Shown here: positions 1 to 8,412 of the stretch, piece by piece
Layout: every line of letters begins with the position of its first letter
Numbering within the stretch: the first letter of the stretch is position 1
Source of the DNA: an uncultured Acidimicrobiales bacterium
GTDB taxonomy: Bacteria; Actinomycetota; Acidimicrobiia; Acidimicrobiales; SZUA-35
Length of the DNA stretch: 64,000 bases
Reading direction: 5' to 3'
NCBI GenBank assembly: GCA_937922805.1
Contig: CALAJV010000003.1
Span: 418,806-482,805 of the forward strand
Notes under the pieces: model-generated
Told to the model about the DNA's origin: nothing
The model's input: only the letters and a program-made list of their open reading frames with translations
The model's database searches: none
Position numbers and translations under genes: made by a program

Positions 1-488
1 ACGTCAAGGCCTTTCTCTCGACCGAAGCGCAGCCGGTACTCCCCGACGTTGAGGGGGTCGACCTTGATCAATACAGCGCCTCGCTGATTGACCGATTCTC
101 CAACCCGGCCATTGGTGACCAAATTGCGCGCCTATGTCTCGATGGCACAGCCAAATTCCCGAAGTTTCTTCTACCCACGATTGAGGGCCAACTGGCTACT
201 GATGGTTCGGTCAAACTGTCGACTTTGGCCCTCGCTGGCTGGTGCCAGTATCTGTTGGGTGAGACGTTGGACGGCGAGGCCATTGAACCTTCCCCCGATC
301 CCTTGTTGGCCCAGGCAATCGACTACGCCAAACAATCACTCGACAAACCAGCCAGCTTTCTCGGGTTTTCAGAGGTGTTCGGATCGCTGGGACACAATGA
401 AGCATTCCAAGCAGCCTTCTCCGATGCGCTTACGAACCTCCGAACCAATGGTCTCCGCAGTTCGATCGCTGCTGCCTTAGAGCTATAA
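1..488 (+). CDS. Mannitol/polyol dehydrogenase, C-terminal part (truncated by window edge)
   Basis: Only the last 161 codons are present; the frame is open from base 3 and ends at TAA 486-488. The translation contains RFSNPAIGDQIARLCLDGT followed by KFPKFLLPTI, the characteristic C-terminal-domain signature of the long-chain mannitol dehydrogenase family (NAD-dependent oxidation of a polyol such as mannitol to fructose); the N-terminal Rossmann domain lies upstream of the window. The stop codon is embedded in the -10 box of the following DeoR regulator, and an inositol-monophosphatase-like gene comes next, so this is probably the end of a polyol uptake/catabolism operon. The precise substrate (mannitol, arabinitol, fructuronate) cannot be decided from this fragment. 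Confidence 0.85.
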   Translation, partial: VKAFLSTEAQPVLPDVEGVDLDQYSASLIDRFSNPAIGDQIARLCLDGTAKFPKFLLPTIEGQLATDGSVKLSTLALAGWCQYLLGETLDGEAIEPSPDPLLAQAIDYAKQSLDKPASFLGFSEVFGSLGHNEAFQAAFSDALTNLRTNGLRSSIAAALEL

Positions 489-489
489 T
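484..489 (+). promoter_or_regulatory. -10 box TATAAT for a leaderless DeoR transcript
   Basis: A perfect TATAAT lies exactly 6 nt (gaaccg) before the GTG at 496. This TANNNT-N6-RTG layout recurs at eight other genes here and is typical of leaderless actinobacterial mRNAs. It overlaps the stop codon of the upstream dehydrogenase. No convincing -35 box and no Shine-Dalgarno sequence are seen. Confidence 0.6.
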
Positions 490-495
490 GAACCG

Positions 496-1290
496 GTGAG
501 CATCGATGATGGCACCGACGGCCAGGCGCTATTTCAGTCACAACGCCAGACCGAAATCACTGAGCTGACCGAACAACGAGGCCGGGTCGAGGTGTCTGAC
601 CTGGCCGCCAGATATCGAGTCACGACTGAAACCATTCGACGGGACTTATCTGAGCTCCAAGAGCAACGACTAGTTCGGCGAGTTCATGGTGGAGCCATTC
701 CGTGGGAGTCCAGTGCGTTCGAGCCTCTTCTTTCCGTTCGCAACGACCAACAAAATCTTGAAAAACGCCGAATCGCTAAACTAGCTCTGAACGAATTGCC
801 CGAGAACGGAACCATTATTCTCGATTCCGGCAGCACGCTAAATCAATTCGCCGAAGTGATTCCATCCAACATACGTCTCCGACTCGTGACAAACTCATTA
901 GTGAGCGCATCCCTGTTGGCGGATAATGCTTCGGTCGACGTGATTGTTATCGGCGGAAAAGTTCGAAAGAACACGATGGCCATGGTCGACGCTTCTGCCA
1001 TCGCTTCGATCGAACCACTCACCGTAGACACGTTGTTCATAAGCAGCGATGGAGCATCTCCTGAGGCTGGTCTCACCACCCCATACCGGGAAGAAGCGGC
1101 GCTCAAGACAGCTATGATTTCGGCCGCCATTCGAGTAGTCGCTCTGGTTGATCACACGAAGTTCGCCAAAGATCACTTTGTTCGGTTCGCCGAGTGGTCC
1201 GACGTGGACGTGTTGATTACTACCACCGGCATTGATCCCAGAACCGTTTCAGCGATTGAGTCGCTGGGAACCACCGTGCTGGTGGCATGA
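496..1290 (+). CDS. DeoR/GlpR-family transcriptional repressor
   Basis: A 264-residue regulator. Residues about 22-70 form the DeoR winged helix-turn-helix, with the hallmark RVTTETIRRDLSELQ and VRRVHGGAI. The C-terminal DeoRC sensor domain, which binds phosphorylated sugars, shows the family stretches ILDSGST, VTNSLV and VIGGKVRKNT. The length matches the family (about 250-265 residues). It starts with GTG 6 nt after a TATAAT box and overlaps the next gene by 4 nt (ATGA), so the two are translationally coupled. Its position behind a polyol dehydrogenase suggests local repression of that operon in response to a sugar or polyol phosphate; the effector is inferred, not shown. Confidence 0.92.
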   Translation: MSIDDGTDGQALFQSQRQTEITELTEQRGRVEVSDLAARYRVTTETIRRDLSELQEQRLVRRVHGGAIPWESSAFEPLLSVRNDQQNLEKRRIAKLALNELPENGTIILDSGSTLNQFAEVIPSNIRLRLVTNSLVSASLLADNASVDVIVIGGKVRKNTMAMVDASAIASIEPLTVDTLFISSDGASPEAGLTTPYREEAALKTAMISAAIRVVALVDHTKFAKDHFVRFAEWSDVDVLITTTGIDPRTVSAIESLGTTVLVA

Positions 1291-2078
1291 GCCCACTTCT
1301 CGCCGAAACGAAATCACCAGCTCAACATTTGGAATTGGTTGCAAGAGACGTCACTCGTCTTGCCGCCAACCTGGTTGGACAGTCGATCGGCCGGGCAGCA
1401 GCCGCTAGAACGAAATCGACACCAACTGACGTCGTAACTCACACCGATCTTGAGTCGGAACGGCTCATACGAGAGGAACTGGCGTCTCGATGCCCAGGCT
1501 CCGCCATCGTTGGTGAGGAGTTCGACGATAGATCGGGTACCAACGGCGTCGGCTGGATCGTCGACCCGATCGATGGAACGGTCAACTTCTTGTACGACTT
1601 ACCGGTGGTGTCGATCAGCGTTGCGGCGACTATCGACGGTGACGTTGTTGCTGGTGCGGTAACGGACGTATTGCGGGGCGAAACATTCTCTGCCGCTCGC
1701 GGCTACGGATCCAGACTCGACAACAGAGCGATTACGCCTAGTGTCGTTACAAGCCACGATGATGCGCTAGTCGGGACCGGATTCGCTTACAGCGCTTCGG
1801 TTCGCAGCGAGCAAGCGCAAGCGCTAACCCGGATCCTTCCGAATTGCCGCGACATTCGCTGCATGGGGTCGGCTGCACTCAACCTGTGCTGGGTTGGTTG
1901 CGGGCGACTCGATGCGTTCTTCGAACGGGACCTTAAAGTTTATGACTATGCGGCTGGCCTGTTAATCGCCCAAGAAGCAGGAGCAACGGTTAGAGACCCG
2001 GCGATAGATTCGCAAGGCATTACCATCGCCGCTACTCCCCCCATATTCGAGTGGCTTAAAACTGAACTGACCGGTTAG
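1287..2078 (+). CDS. Inositol monophosphatase family protein
   Basis: A 263-residue Mg-dependent sugar phosphatase of the IMPase fold. The metal-binding signatures are present: GEE at residues 76-78, DPIDGT at 93-98 and, near the C-terminus, DYAAG carrying the last metal-binding Asp. Family members hydrolyse inositol-1-phosphate, histidinol phosphate or other small phosphate esters. The start codon overlaps the stop of the DeoR regulator (ATGA), so it belongs to the same polyol operon and may dephosphorylate a polyol-phosphate intermediate. Substrate assignment within the family is not possible from sequence alone. Confidence 0.9.
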   Translation: MSPLLAETKSPAQHLELVARDVTRLAANLVGQSIGRAAAARTKSTPTDVVTHTDLESERLIREELASRCPGSAIVGEEFDDRSGTNGVGWIVDPIDGTVNFLYDLPVVSISVAATIDGDVVAGAVTDVLRGETFSAARGYGSRLDNRAITPSVVTSHDDALVGTGFAYSASVRSEQAQALTRILPNCRDIRCMGSAALNLCWVGCGRLDAFFERDLKVYDYAAGLLIAQEAGATVRDPAIDSQGITIAATPPIFEWLKTELTG

Positions 2079-2089
2079 TCAACGCTCGG

Positions 2090-2926
2090 CTAGCTGTGAG
2101 CGAGCTGCACTAGTTCGCTTTCTTCGCTGCTAGATCTCGTTTGCCAAAGCATCATCAGGGCGTTGTCGTCTCTTTGGGCTCGCTCCGATAGCCGACCAAG
2201 AGCAACGACAGCCTCCCATTGTCTAACGACATCGCGGCTAGCAACGATTATCTGCCGCATACTGCGCACATAAGCGGTGTGGGCCGTCCGTAATGCGTCA
2301 CAAGACGCTCCGGGGAGGTGGGGTCTATCGTGAGGCCGATCAGATGGGCGCAGTAGCAGCGAAGATCGGACCGCGTCAGTCACCGGGTGGCCAATGGCAG
2401 CGTCGAACCAATCGATCACGATTGGGCCGGACTTGCTCATCAGAACATTTCCGGGATGCAAATCGCCGTGGAGCAAAGCGGCACCGCTAGGCAAGTTCCC
2501 AACTAACTCTTTCCCAGCATCTCGGTCTATGGGGCCCAGTTGCTCGACTTCATCAATTTTCGCAACCATCCGATCCACCGCTCCAGGAAGCCCAGCGGGC
2601 AGCCCCGAGGCCACTATGTCTTGATGAACGAGGCCCAGCTGTTGGGCTAACGCGTCGACATCGTTCGGTCTGTCGATCATGAGTTCCCACATCGAAGGCC
2701 CAAATATGCGTTCAAATATTATGGCCGGCCGACCCTCGACTTGGGTCAATCCCCGAACCTCTGGGGTGGGCAGTCCGAGCGCATGAACTGCGGCGGTAAA
2801 CGTCGCCTCATTTTCTGACCAATGGGGCGGCACCTCTGGACGAAGAACCTTTACTACTGAATCAGCCCCAAAAGCGAACACGTCGGAGGTTCGCCCGGTG
2901 GCGATTAGAGATCCAATTGTTGTCAT
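2090..2926 (-). CDS. Aminoglycoside phosphotransferase (APH)-family kinase
   Basis: A 278-residue protein with the APH/choline-kinase fold. The Brenner motif is HGDLHPGNVLM (catalytic Asp after HG) and the metal-binding motif is IVIDWFDA. The N-terminal ATP lobe carries the invariant Lys in DSVVKVLRP. Such proteins phosphorylate small hydroxylated molecules; most chromosomal members are not resistance enzymes. A GAGG Shine-Dalgarno sits 5 nt before ATG. It is the last gene of the minus-strand run helicase-methylase-metX-glycosylase-kinase, 26 nt after the glycosylase gene, and is convergent with the IMPase gene. The substrate is unknown. Confidence 0.85.
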   Translation of the reverse strand: MTTIGSLIATGRTSDVFAFGADSVVKVLRPEVPPHWSENEATFTAAVHALGLPTPEVRGLTQVEGRPAIIFERIFGPSMWELMIDRPNDVDALAQQLGLVHQDIVASGLPAGLPGAVDRMVAKIDEVEQLGPIDRDAGKELVGNLPSGAALLHGDLHPGNVLMSKSGPIVIDWFDAAIGHPVTDAVRSSLLLRPSDRPHDRPHLPGASCDALRTAHTAYVRSMRQIIVASRDVVRQWEAVVALGRLSERAQRDDNALMMLWQTRSSSEESELVQLAHS

Positions 2927-2952
2927 TCATCCTCGCTCAGACTTGGCTGGGC

Positions 2953-3735
2953 TTAAACCTGGTGCTTCGGGCATGAGTAGGTGGTCCGGCCACCGACTTT
3001 CCGTCGCTCTAACGGTGTGCCATCTTTTGGGCAACTCGTTCCTCGCTGTCGAAAGGCCTGTAGATTCCCGGTATGAGAGCCGCCTTGTCGCATGAAATCA
3101 GTTAGTACCTTTCGAAGATGATAGTGCAATCGCTTTGATTCCCGATTGTCGAGGGAGCTTGCGGGGCGTGCTGGGTCAATTCCCGCTCGCCACAACGTCT
3201 CGTCGGCGATCAGGTTGCCGATACCGGCGACTCGAGCCTGATCGAGCAACCGAGCCTTGACCGCGACGTGGCCAACCAGTACGTTGGCTCGCAATTGCGA
3301 TGGCGAAATAGTAAACACGTCGGGTCCGAGTGCCTCCTCATCGGGGTCGAGTTCAACCCCGCCTAAACGCCGCGGGTCTCGGATAATCAGTTCAATCCCA
3401 TCGTCAAACACCAATCCGAATCGGTCCCAAGCGGGATCGTTCTTGCGGGAAGAGTATTCCAGGTATTCGATCGCAGCTTGACCTCCGACGATAAGCCGGC
3501 CTGTCATTCCGAACCGCAGCCCGAGGCTTGGCCGTCCGGACAAGTCAAGAACTAAAAGCTTTCCCCTTCGGCGGGCCGCGGCAACGGTTGCTCCGTTTGC
3601 CGCGTCAACCACCTCAGCGCTGGTCAGACCTCGTTTTAAGAACCACGAATCTGGAGCGCTGACGTCGCTAATGGTTCGGCCGACAATCTCATCGGCCTGT
3701 CTTCGATAGAACTCGATTTCGACACCTTCGGGCAT
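2953..3735 (-). CDS. Formamidopyrimidine-DNA glycosylase / endonuclease VIII family protein with atypical zinc finger
   Basis: A 260-residue base-excision repair enzyme. After Met removal it exposes the family's catalytic Pro and Glu (MPEGVEIE), and the beta-hairpin Lys is visible in RRRGKLLVLDL. The helix-two-turn-helix segment (VAGIGNLIADETLWRAGIDP) is intact. The C-terminal zinc finger is altered: the usual C-x2-C ... C-x2-C appears as C-P-K-D ... C-P-K-H, so two of four Cys are replaced by Asp and His, while the DNA-contacting GGRTTYSC segment is kept. Fpg and Nei subfamilies cannot be separated confidently. It sits 100 nt after metX and just before the APH-type kinase. Confidence 0.88.
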   Translation of the reverse strand: MPEGVEIEFYRRQADEIVGRTISDVSAPDSWFLKRGLTSAEVVDAANGATVAAARRRGKLLVLDLSGRPSLGLRFGMTGRLIVGGQAAIEYLEYSSRKNDPAWDRFGLVFDDGIELIIRDPRRLGGVELDPDEEALGPDVFTISPSQLRANVLVGHVAVKARLLDQARVAGIGNLIADETLWRAGIDPARPASSLDNRESKRLHYHLRKVLTDFMRQGGSHTGNLQAFRQRGTSCPKDGTPLERRKVGGRTTYSCPKHQV

Positions 3736-3835
3736 TTGTTCCCATCCGTTTCCGATTCAGATGGCCGCTCGGGCCGAATGTCAGCAATACGTGATCCGCC
3801 CCACTGACGACTCGAGCACCGACGGTGAATCGTCA

Positions 3836-5032
3836 TCAACTACCCTTTAACTGCTCGTCGAGAAATTTCTCAACGATCTGATTGAGCTGATCGTATTCAA
3901 TCAAGAATCCATCGTGACCATGATCAGACTCAATTGTCTCGAACTGTACCGTTGCGCCTACTTCTCTCATATCTTCGAACAGGGCCGTCTGCTGACGAGG
4001 CGTATACAACGCGTCGCTCGGTACCGATACGACAAGTGATGGGGCAGAAATACGACTCAACGCAGCCGGCATGCCACCTCGTCCTCGCCCAACGTCGTGA
4101 AGATCCATGGCCTTATTCAAAACAATGTACGTGTTTGCGTCGAACCGGCGGGCGAGCTTTTGGCCGTGATAGTCAAGATAACTCTCAACTTGAAAACGGT
4201 CCCAAATATTGAACGTGTCCAATCGGTCCACAGTGGCACGGCCAAACCGATCTTCAAGTGATTTGTCTGACCGGTAGTGAATTTGAGCGACCCGGCGAGC
4301 CAACATCAGACCTTCATGAGGACCCTCACCCGGTTCCGCGTCGTAGTAGTCGCCACCGTTCCATTTAGGGTCGAGAGCGACCGCCAACCGGCCGATTTCG
4401 CTCCACCCGATTTGCAGCGCGCTGGCGGCCGCTGTCGAAGCGATACAGGCGAGGGACCCGACTCGTTCTGGGAACATGATGGCCCATTCCAGTGCTTGCA
4501 TTCCCCCCATCGATCCGCCGACAACGGCCATCCACTGGTCTATGCCCAGGCTGTCGGCGACCGCCAGCTGGGTCCGAACTATGTCACGGATCGATACAAC
4601 CGGAAATCGGGCCCCATACGGTTCGCCGTCATCAGGGTGAGGAGATGACGGCCCCGTGGTTCCCTGGCAACCACCGAGAACGTTAACGCAGACAACGAAA
4701 TAGCGGTCGGTGTCGATTCCAAGGCCCGGGCCGATGAGATCATTCCACCAACCGCCCGATGGCTGGCCAGGCCCAGATGGACCGGCGGCGTGGGCGTCGC
4801 CGGTCAAGGCGTGGCATACCAGAATGGCGTTGGAGGCCGAGGCGTCAAGTTCGCCCCAAGTCTCGTAGGCGACAGTTATTTCGTCGAGGACCCCGCCACC
4901 TTCAAGAGCGAAGCAGCGTTGCCCTTGACACAGATCAAGAAAATTGCGCCAAGCCGGCGGGTCACCCGGGCGCCAAGCTCCGGAAGCCGGAAGGTCAGAG
5001 GGTCTGCTGCCCGGCCGACGAAGTGGGTACAC
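3836..5032 (-). CDS. metX: Homoserine O-acetyltransferase (MetX)
   Basis: A 398-residue alpha/beta hydrolase-fold acyltransferase that activates homoserine for methionine synthesis. The nucleophile Ser174 lies in VVGGSMGGMQALEW; Asp340 (VPSDALYTP) and His373 (DHGHDGFL) complete the triad. The family stretches CHALTGDAHA and NVLGGCQGTTGPSS are present, and the length is typical. The GTG start at 5032 is preceded at exactly 6 nt by TAGGCT, suggesting its own leaderless transcript 40 nt downstream of the methylase gene. The usual partner metY (O-acetylhomoserine sulfhydrylase) is not adjacent. Acetyl versus succinyl specificity is assigned from family resemblance. Confidence 0.94.
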   Translation of the reverse strand: MYPLRRPGSRPSDLPASGAWRPGDPPAWRNFLDLCQGQRCFALEGGGVLDEITVAYETWGELDASASNAILVCHALTGDAHAAGPSGPGQPSGGWWNDLIGPGLGIDTDRYFVVCVNVLGGCQGTTGPSSPHPDDGEPYGARFPVVSIRDIVRTQLAVADSLGIDQWMAVVGGSMGGMQALEWAIMFPERVGSLACIASTAAASALQIGWSEIGRLAVALDPKWNGGDYYDAEPGEGPHEGLMLARRVAQIHYRSDKSLEDRFGRATVDRLDTFNIWDRFQVESYLDYHGQKLARRFDANTYIVLNKAMDLHDVGRGRGGMPAALSRISAPSLVVSVPSDALYTPRQQTALFEDMREVGATVQFETIESDHGHDGFLIEYDQLNQIVEKFLDEQLKGS

Positions 5033-5038
5033 GCTCTT

Positions 5039-5044
5039 AGCCTA
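5039..5044 (-). promoter_or_regulatory. -10-like box TAGGCT for leaderless metX
   Basis: On the minus strand TAGGCT is followed by 6 nt (aagagc) and the GTG start of metX. It is one of nine TANNNT-N6-RTG arrangements in the window. There is no Shine-Dalgarno sequence. Confidence 0.45.
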
Positions 5045-5072
5045 CATCGGCCAGGGCATCGCGGTGAAACGT

Positions 5073-6857
5073 TTAGCCCAGGCGTTCAAGCCACCACGCC
5101 AAGACGTGACGATCGGCACGGTAGGCCTCAGTCATCAACGACGCAACCTCGGCAGATAACGCCTTACCTTCGTCAACTGAACTCAAGCAACGAGAACCTT
5201 CAAGAATTAGCGACCCGGCTCGACCCCACTTCTCCCTGTCTACGGGCAACGGCAACTCAAGAACTTGTTTGGCCGCTAGCTTTAGCGCATCAACCGCCAT
5301 CGCAGAGCCGAACCACCGCTCCCAAGCCCACGCCACTATTGGCGGAGCGAGCAACACTGCGCTGATCAACCCCAGGTCTTCTTCCGATCCGTGTACTGCG
5401 ATCAGCGGAGTTACGGGAACGAATATGCCGTCGAAATCAACTACCGGCTCTAGCACTTTCGACTGAGTGGCCAAAACCACTTTTGGCTTCGCTTGACGGT
5501 CCACCCAGCGGAGCACTTTGCCGCTCAGTTTTTTCCGGTCAACCGCCGGTTGAACCCAATCTCGGCCCCCAAGTCTGGTTGGCCGATCACCCCACAACGG
5601 CACAAGAGGTTCGACTGATCCGACTGTCAGCAATCGTTCAACTGGCCGGTCGCCAGCCGTTTGCAATTCGGGCAATTCCGAACAAGCCTCAAGCAATCCG
5701 TAGTACTCGTCTCGAAAGCCGGCTGTCGCCGAGCTCAGCGATCCGAGATTCTCCGAGAGGTTCCACTGCGGAACTGGAAGGGTTGGGGCTCCGAGAGCTC
5801 GGGCCGCGCAACGAGCCCAACTAACTCGTGTCGTCTCGCCCGCAGGCTGGACCTCAGGGCCTGACCATAATTCTACTGTTGGCTGTGGCCTGCCACCGAC
5901 CCGTATTAGTGGAGCGCAAACTCGCACACCAGCGTCAAAGACAGCTTCTCGCGACACCCATAGGGCCTCCAACGTTGACTCGTTGGCCAGGTAGTCTCTG
6001 AGCGTCTCGGTGTCGCGGCTGGCCAAAACCGATTGGGGCTGGACCAGCACAACCGTTGAACCGGGACCCGATTTTTCAACCGTAGACAACAAGTGGATGG
6101 CAGCGAGGTCGGCATACTGTTGGAGCTGATGTGGCCGGGTAGACCGGTAGCGTTCGGCCGTCTCGGGGATAGCCCCTTTGCGAAGCGGCGAGGCGAACGG
6201 TGGGTTCCCGACAATAACCATCGGTCCGACCCAGTGTTCTGGAAATCCTAGAAGTGCGTCACCAACCTCGATTGAGATGTCGGACAACGAGAGTTCAACA
6301 TCGTTTCGTAGCGCCCATATCTGAACGGACAACTTGGTAACCAAAACCGCGTCTGCATCGATGTCCATTCCGCTGACTCGACCAAGCGCTTCTTCAGGGG
6401 TGAGCCCTGAATCAACCAGGCGGTCGAGCACGGCCAACAGAAATGCACCACCGCCACATGTGGGGTCTGCGACTGTCTGAACGTCGGCAGTGTCAGGAAG
6501 GGCCAAAGTGACCAGTCCTCGCACTACTGCTTCGGGGGTATACCAAGCGCCGCGACTTTTTCGGTCTGTTTCCGAAACCGCGTATTCGTGTAAGAGGCCA
6601 AGCAGCCAAGGGTTCTGCCAACCGCCCGGAGGTGCCCCTAGACCGTCTAGAACCGGTGACGAGGCTGAATCAACGTCGGAGCGACCCAGCGTTGATCGGA
6701 TCTCCGAAGCCACATGTTGAACCAGCTCGATTGGTTCACGACCACCGTCGGCTTCGATCACGCCTCGGGCCCACCGGCGAGCAGCTGATTTCGTTAGCGG
6801 CGAACGCAAAGAAGGTTTCGACAACAACGAACGTTCACTTTGCCGAGCCAGAGCCAC
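5073..6857 (-). CDS. N6-adenine-specific DNA methylase (orphan, type II/IIG-like)
   Basis: A 594-residue SAM-dependent gamma-class DNA methyltransferase. GAWYTP (about 103-108) is motif X, DPTCGGGAFLL (131-141) is the SAM-binding motif I, and NPPF (218-221) is the catalytic motif IV of N6-adenine methylases. The region after about 400 resembles the target-recognition half of such enzymes (DWVQPAVDRKK, then PVTPLIAVH). No endonuclease motif is visible in the protein and no restriction gene is adjacent, so it looks like a solitary methylase, for epigenetic regulation or as a remnant of a modification system. It is 23 nt downstream of a DEAD-box helicase gene, probably co-transcribed. The recognition sequence cannot be read from sequence. 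Confidence 0.85.
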   Translation of the reverse strand: MALARQSERSLLSKPSLRSPLTKSAARRWARGVIEADGGREPIELVQHVASEIRSTLGRSDVDSASSPVLDGLGAPPGGWQNPWLLGLLHEYAVSETDRKSRGAWYTPEAVVRGLVTLALPDTADVQTVADPTCGGGAFLLAVLDRLVDSGLTPEEALGRVSGMDIDADAVLVTKLSVQIWALRNDVELSLSDISIEVGDALLGFPEHWVGPMVIVGNPPFASPLRKGAIPETAERYRSTRPHQLQQYADLAAIHLLSTVEKSGPGSTVVLVQPQSVLASRDTETLRDYLANESTLEALWVSREAVFDAGVRVCAPLIRVGGRPQPTVELWSGPEVQPAGETTRVSWARCAARALGAPTLPVPQWNLSENLGSLSSATAGFRDEYYGLLEACSELPELQTAGDRPVERLLTVGSVEPLVPLWGDRPTRLGGRDWVQPAVDRKKLSGKVLRWVDRQAKPKVVLATQSKVLEPVVDFDGIFVPVTPLIAVHGSEEDLGLISAVLLAPPIVAWAWERWFGSAMAVDALKLAAKQVLELPLPVDREKWGRAGSLILEGSRCLSSVDEGKALSAEVASLMTEAYRADRHVLAWWLERLG

Positions 6858-6880
6858 AGCTCACCAGCCTAGTCGGTTGA

Positions 6881-8041
6881 CTATTCTGCCTGTGGGTCCC
6901 AGCCTGCAAGGTCTTTCAGGCGTTCATCGTTGGAGAATACCTCCACGATTGGGATGTCTAAGGCCAGGCGTTTCTGCATGCGTTTAACATCAAGTTCCTG
7001 GTTCCAGAGCACAAGGGTAACTGCAAGCCCCTTTTCCCCGGCTCGAGCTGTCCGGCCCGATCGATGAAGGTACGTTTTATGATCGTCAGGTGGATCGAAA
7101 TGGATGACCATATCGACCTCGTCGACGTGAATTCCTCGAGCGGCTACATCGGTTGCCACTAAGGCGCTGATCTCACCATCAGCGAAACGGGCTAACGCCT
7201 TTTCTCGCTGTCGTTGGCGAAGATCGCCATGGATTGGTTCCGACCGAACGCCGAGTTTTTGCAACGATGCCGAAAGACGATCGCAAGCTCGCTTGGTGTT
7301 GCAAAACACCATCGTTCGATGGGCCGAATCAACGATTGCGGCCACAACTTTTTCGCGGTCCATTTCGTGAACGGTAATGAACCGGTGAGCCATCAGCTCC
7401 ACAGTCACTTCTTCTTCTTCGACCTCGTGTCGGACGGGGTCATTTTGGTAGCGGGTGACCAACGTGTCGACAGCACCATCGAGGGTGGCCGAGAACAGAA
7501 GTGTCTGATGGTCTCCCTCGATGCGGCGGAGAATCCATTCGACCTGAGGCAAGAATCCCATGTCGGCCATTCGGTCGGCCTCATCGATGACAACGTAACT
7601 GACGGCTGCGACTTTGACGTCGCCCCGTTCAAGCAAATCGATCATTCGACCGGGGGTGGCGACAATCAGTTCGACCCCTTTTTTGAGTTGCTTGATCTGT
7701 TTCTCGATATCGGCGCCGCCGTAAACGGCGAGCGATCGGAGGCCATGCACCTCAGCCAAAGGAGCAAGCTCTTCGAAAACCTGGGTAGCAAGCTCACGGG
7801 TAGGCACCATGATCAGTCCAGCAACGTCGCCTCGTGGCCCTTTGGAAATTTGTTGAACTGTAGGGATTCCGAAGGCGAGCGTCTTACCGGAGCCAGTCTT
7901 GGCCTTGCCACAAACATCTCGGCCCTGGAGCGCATCGGCTATGGTCATGGCCTGAATCGGGAAGGCCGACTCGATGCCTTTGGCCGCTAGGACGTCGACA
8001 AGCTGCCGGTCCACGCCAAGGTCGGCAAATAAGCTCGTCAT
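6881..8041 (-). CDS. DEAD-box ATP-dependent RNA helicase (RhlE-like)
   Basis: A 386-residue, two-RecA-domain RNA helicase. Motifs in order: Q motif (FPIQ, Gln30), Walker A AKTGSGKT (47-54), PTRELA, TPGRMIDLL, the DEAD box in VVIDEADRM, SAT in LLFSATLDG, then in domain 2 VFCNTKRACDRL, ATDVAARGIHV and HRSGRTARAG. There is little C-terminal extension, as in minimal RhlE-type proteins. The expected role is remodelling of structured RNA, for example in ribosome assembly or mRNA decay. The start codon shares bases with a possible divergent small frame (catg). The DNA methylase follows after 23 nt. Confidence 0.93.
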   Translation of the reverse strand: MTSLFADLGVDRQLVDVLAAKGIESAFPIQAMTIADALQGRDVCGKAKTGSGKTLAFGIPTVQQISKGPRGDVAGLIMVPTRELATQVFEELAPLAEVHGLRSLAVYGGADIEKQIKQLKKGVELIVATPGRMIDLLERGDVKVAAVSYVVIDEADRMADMGFLPQVEWILRRIEGDHQTLLFSATLDGAVDTLVTRYQNDPVRHEVEEEEVTVELMAHRFITVHEMDREKVVAAIVDSAHRTMVFCNTKRACDRLSASLQKLGVRSEPIHGDLRQRQREKALARFADGEISALVATDVAARGIHVDEVDMVIHFDPPDDHKTYLHRSGRTARAGEKGLAVTLVLWNQELDVKRMQKRLALDIPIVEVFSNDERLKDLAGWDPQAE

Positions 8042-8180
8042 GCGAAATCCAGCTCTCGATAAGTTGAGGCAACGGTTCGGGCGGGTGATGGGCGCCTTCG
8101 AAGCTGCGATTCCTGATTTGGGGAAGAACGATTTGAAAGAACTAATAACGTATACAGAGTTACGAGGGTACCGAACCTAG
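8040..8180 (+). CDS. Possible small protein, 46 residues, divergent from the helicase
   Basis: An ATG at 8040 (overlapping the helicase start on the other strand) opens 46 codons ending TAG 8178-8180. The product begins MRNPALDKLRQRFGRV and looks helical and amphipathic, with balanced composition. There is no clear Shine-Dalgarno, and the 5' part is constrained by the overlapping helicase start, so this could be a chance frame. Not recognised as any family. Conservation of the frame in relatives would decide. Confidence 0.25.
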   Translation: MRNPALDKLRQRFGRVMGAFEAAIPDLGKNDLKELITYTELRGYRT

Positions 8181-8412
8181 GCACAGAGCACGAGGATCGT
8201 TGCAGCGATGTTACGCATTCGGTTCGTTATCTCCAGCTCGCCCCTGATGACAGCGCCAAATTTGAACGATCTAACGACGTTCGAGAGATTAATCAGAACT
8301 TGAATTAGGGCGCTGAGTCAGGGCGGAATCGAGCTAGCGTAAGCTCGATGCGACTATTTCTACTTGGCCCAAATTCACGGGCCCGGATCAACCCGAACAA
8401 TTCTCGACCCCT
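8042..8412. other. Divergent intergenic region between helicase and serine-hydrolase genes
   Basis: About 370 bases without a firm gene apart from the possible 46-codon frame. It must carry the promoters of both flanking genes, but no clean -35/-10 pair was identified. A perfect inverted repeat with 8-nt arms (ATCGAGCT/AGCTCGAT) and a 6-nt spacer lies at 8328-8349, 63 nt before the serine-hydrolase start; it could be an operator or a 5'-UTR hairpin. Confidence 0.4.

Noticed and set aside
2090..2926. Aminoglycoside resistance gene
   Set aside because: Only the generic APH-fold motifs are present; the context is housekeeping and most such chromosomal kinases have other substrates.
4790..5365. 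191-codon plus-strand frame over metX and methylase
   Set aside because: Antisense to two well-supported genes, with a Pro/Arg/Thr-rich nonsense-like composition.
7214..7990. 258-codon open frame on the plus strand opposite the DEAD-box helicase
   Set aside because: Fully antisense to a gene with all helicase motifs; the translation shows no family features and its openness follows from the codon bias of the real gene.
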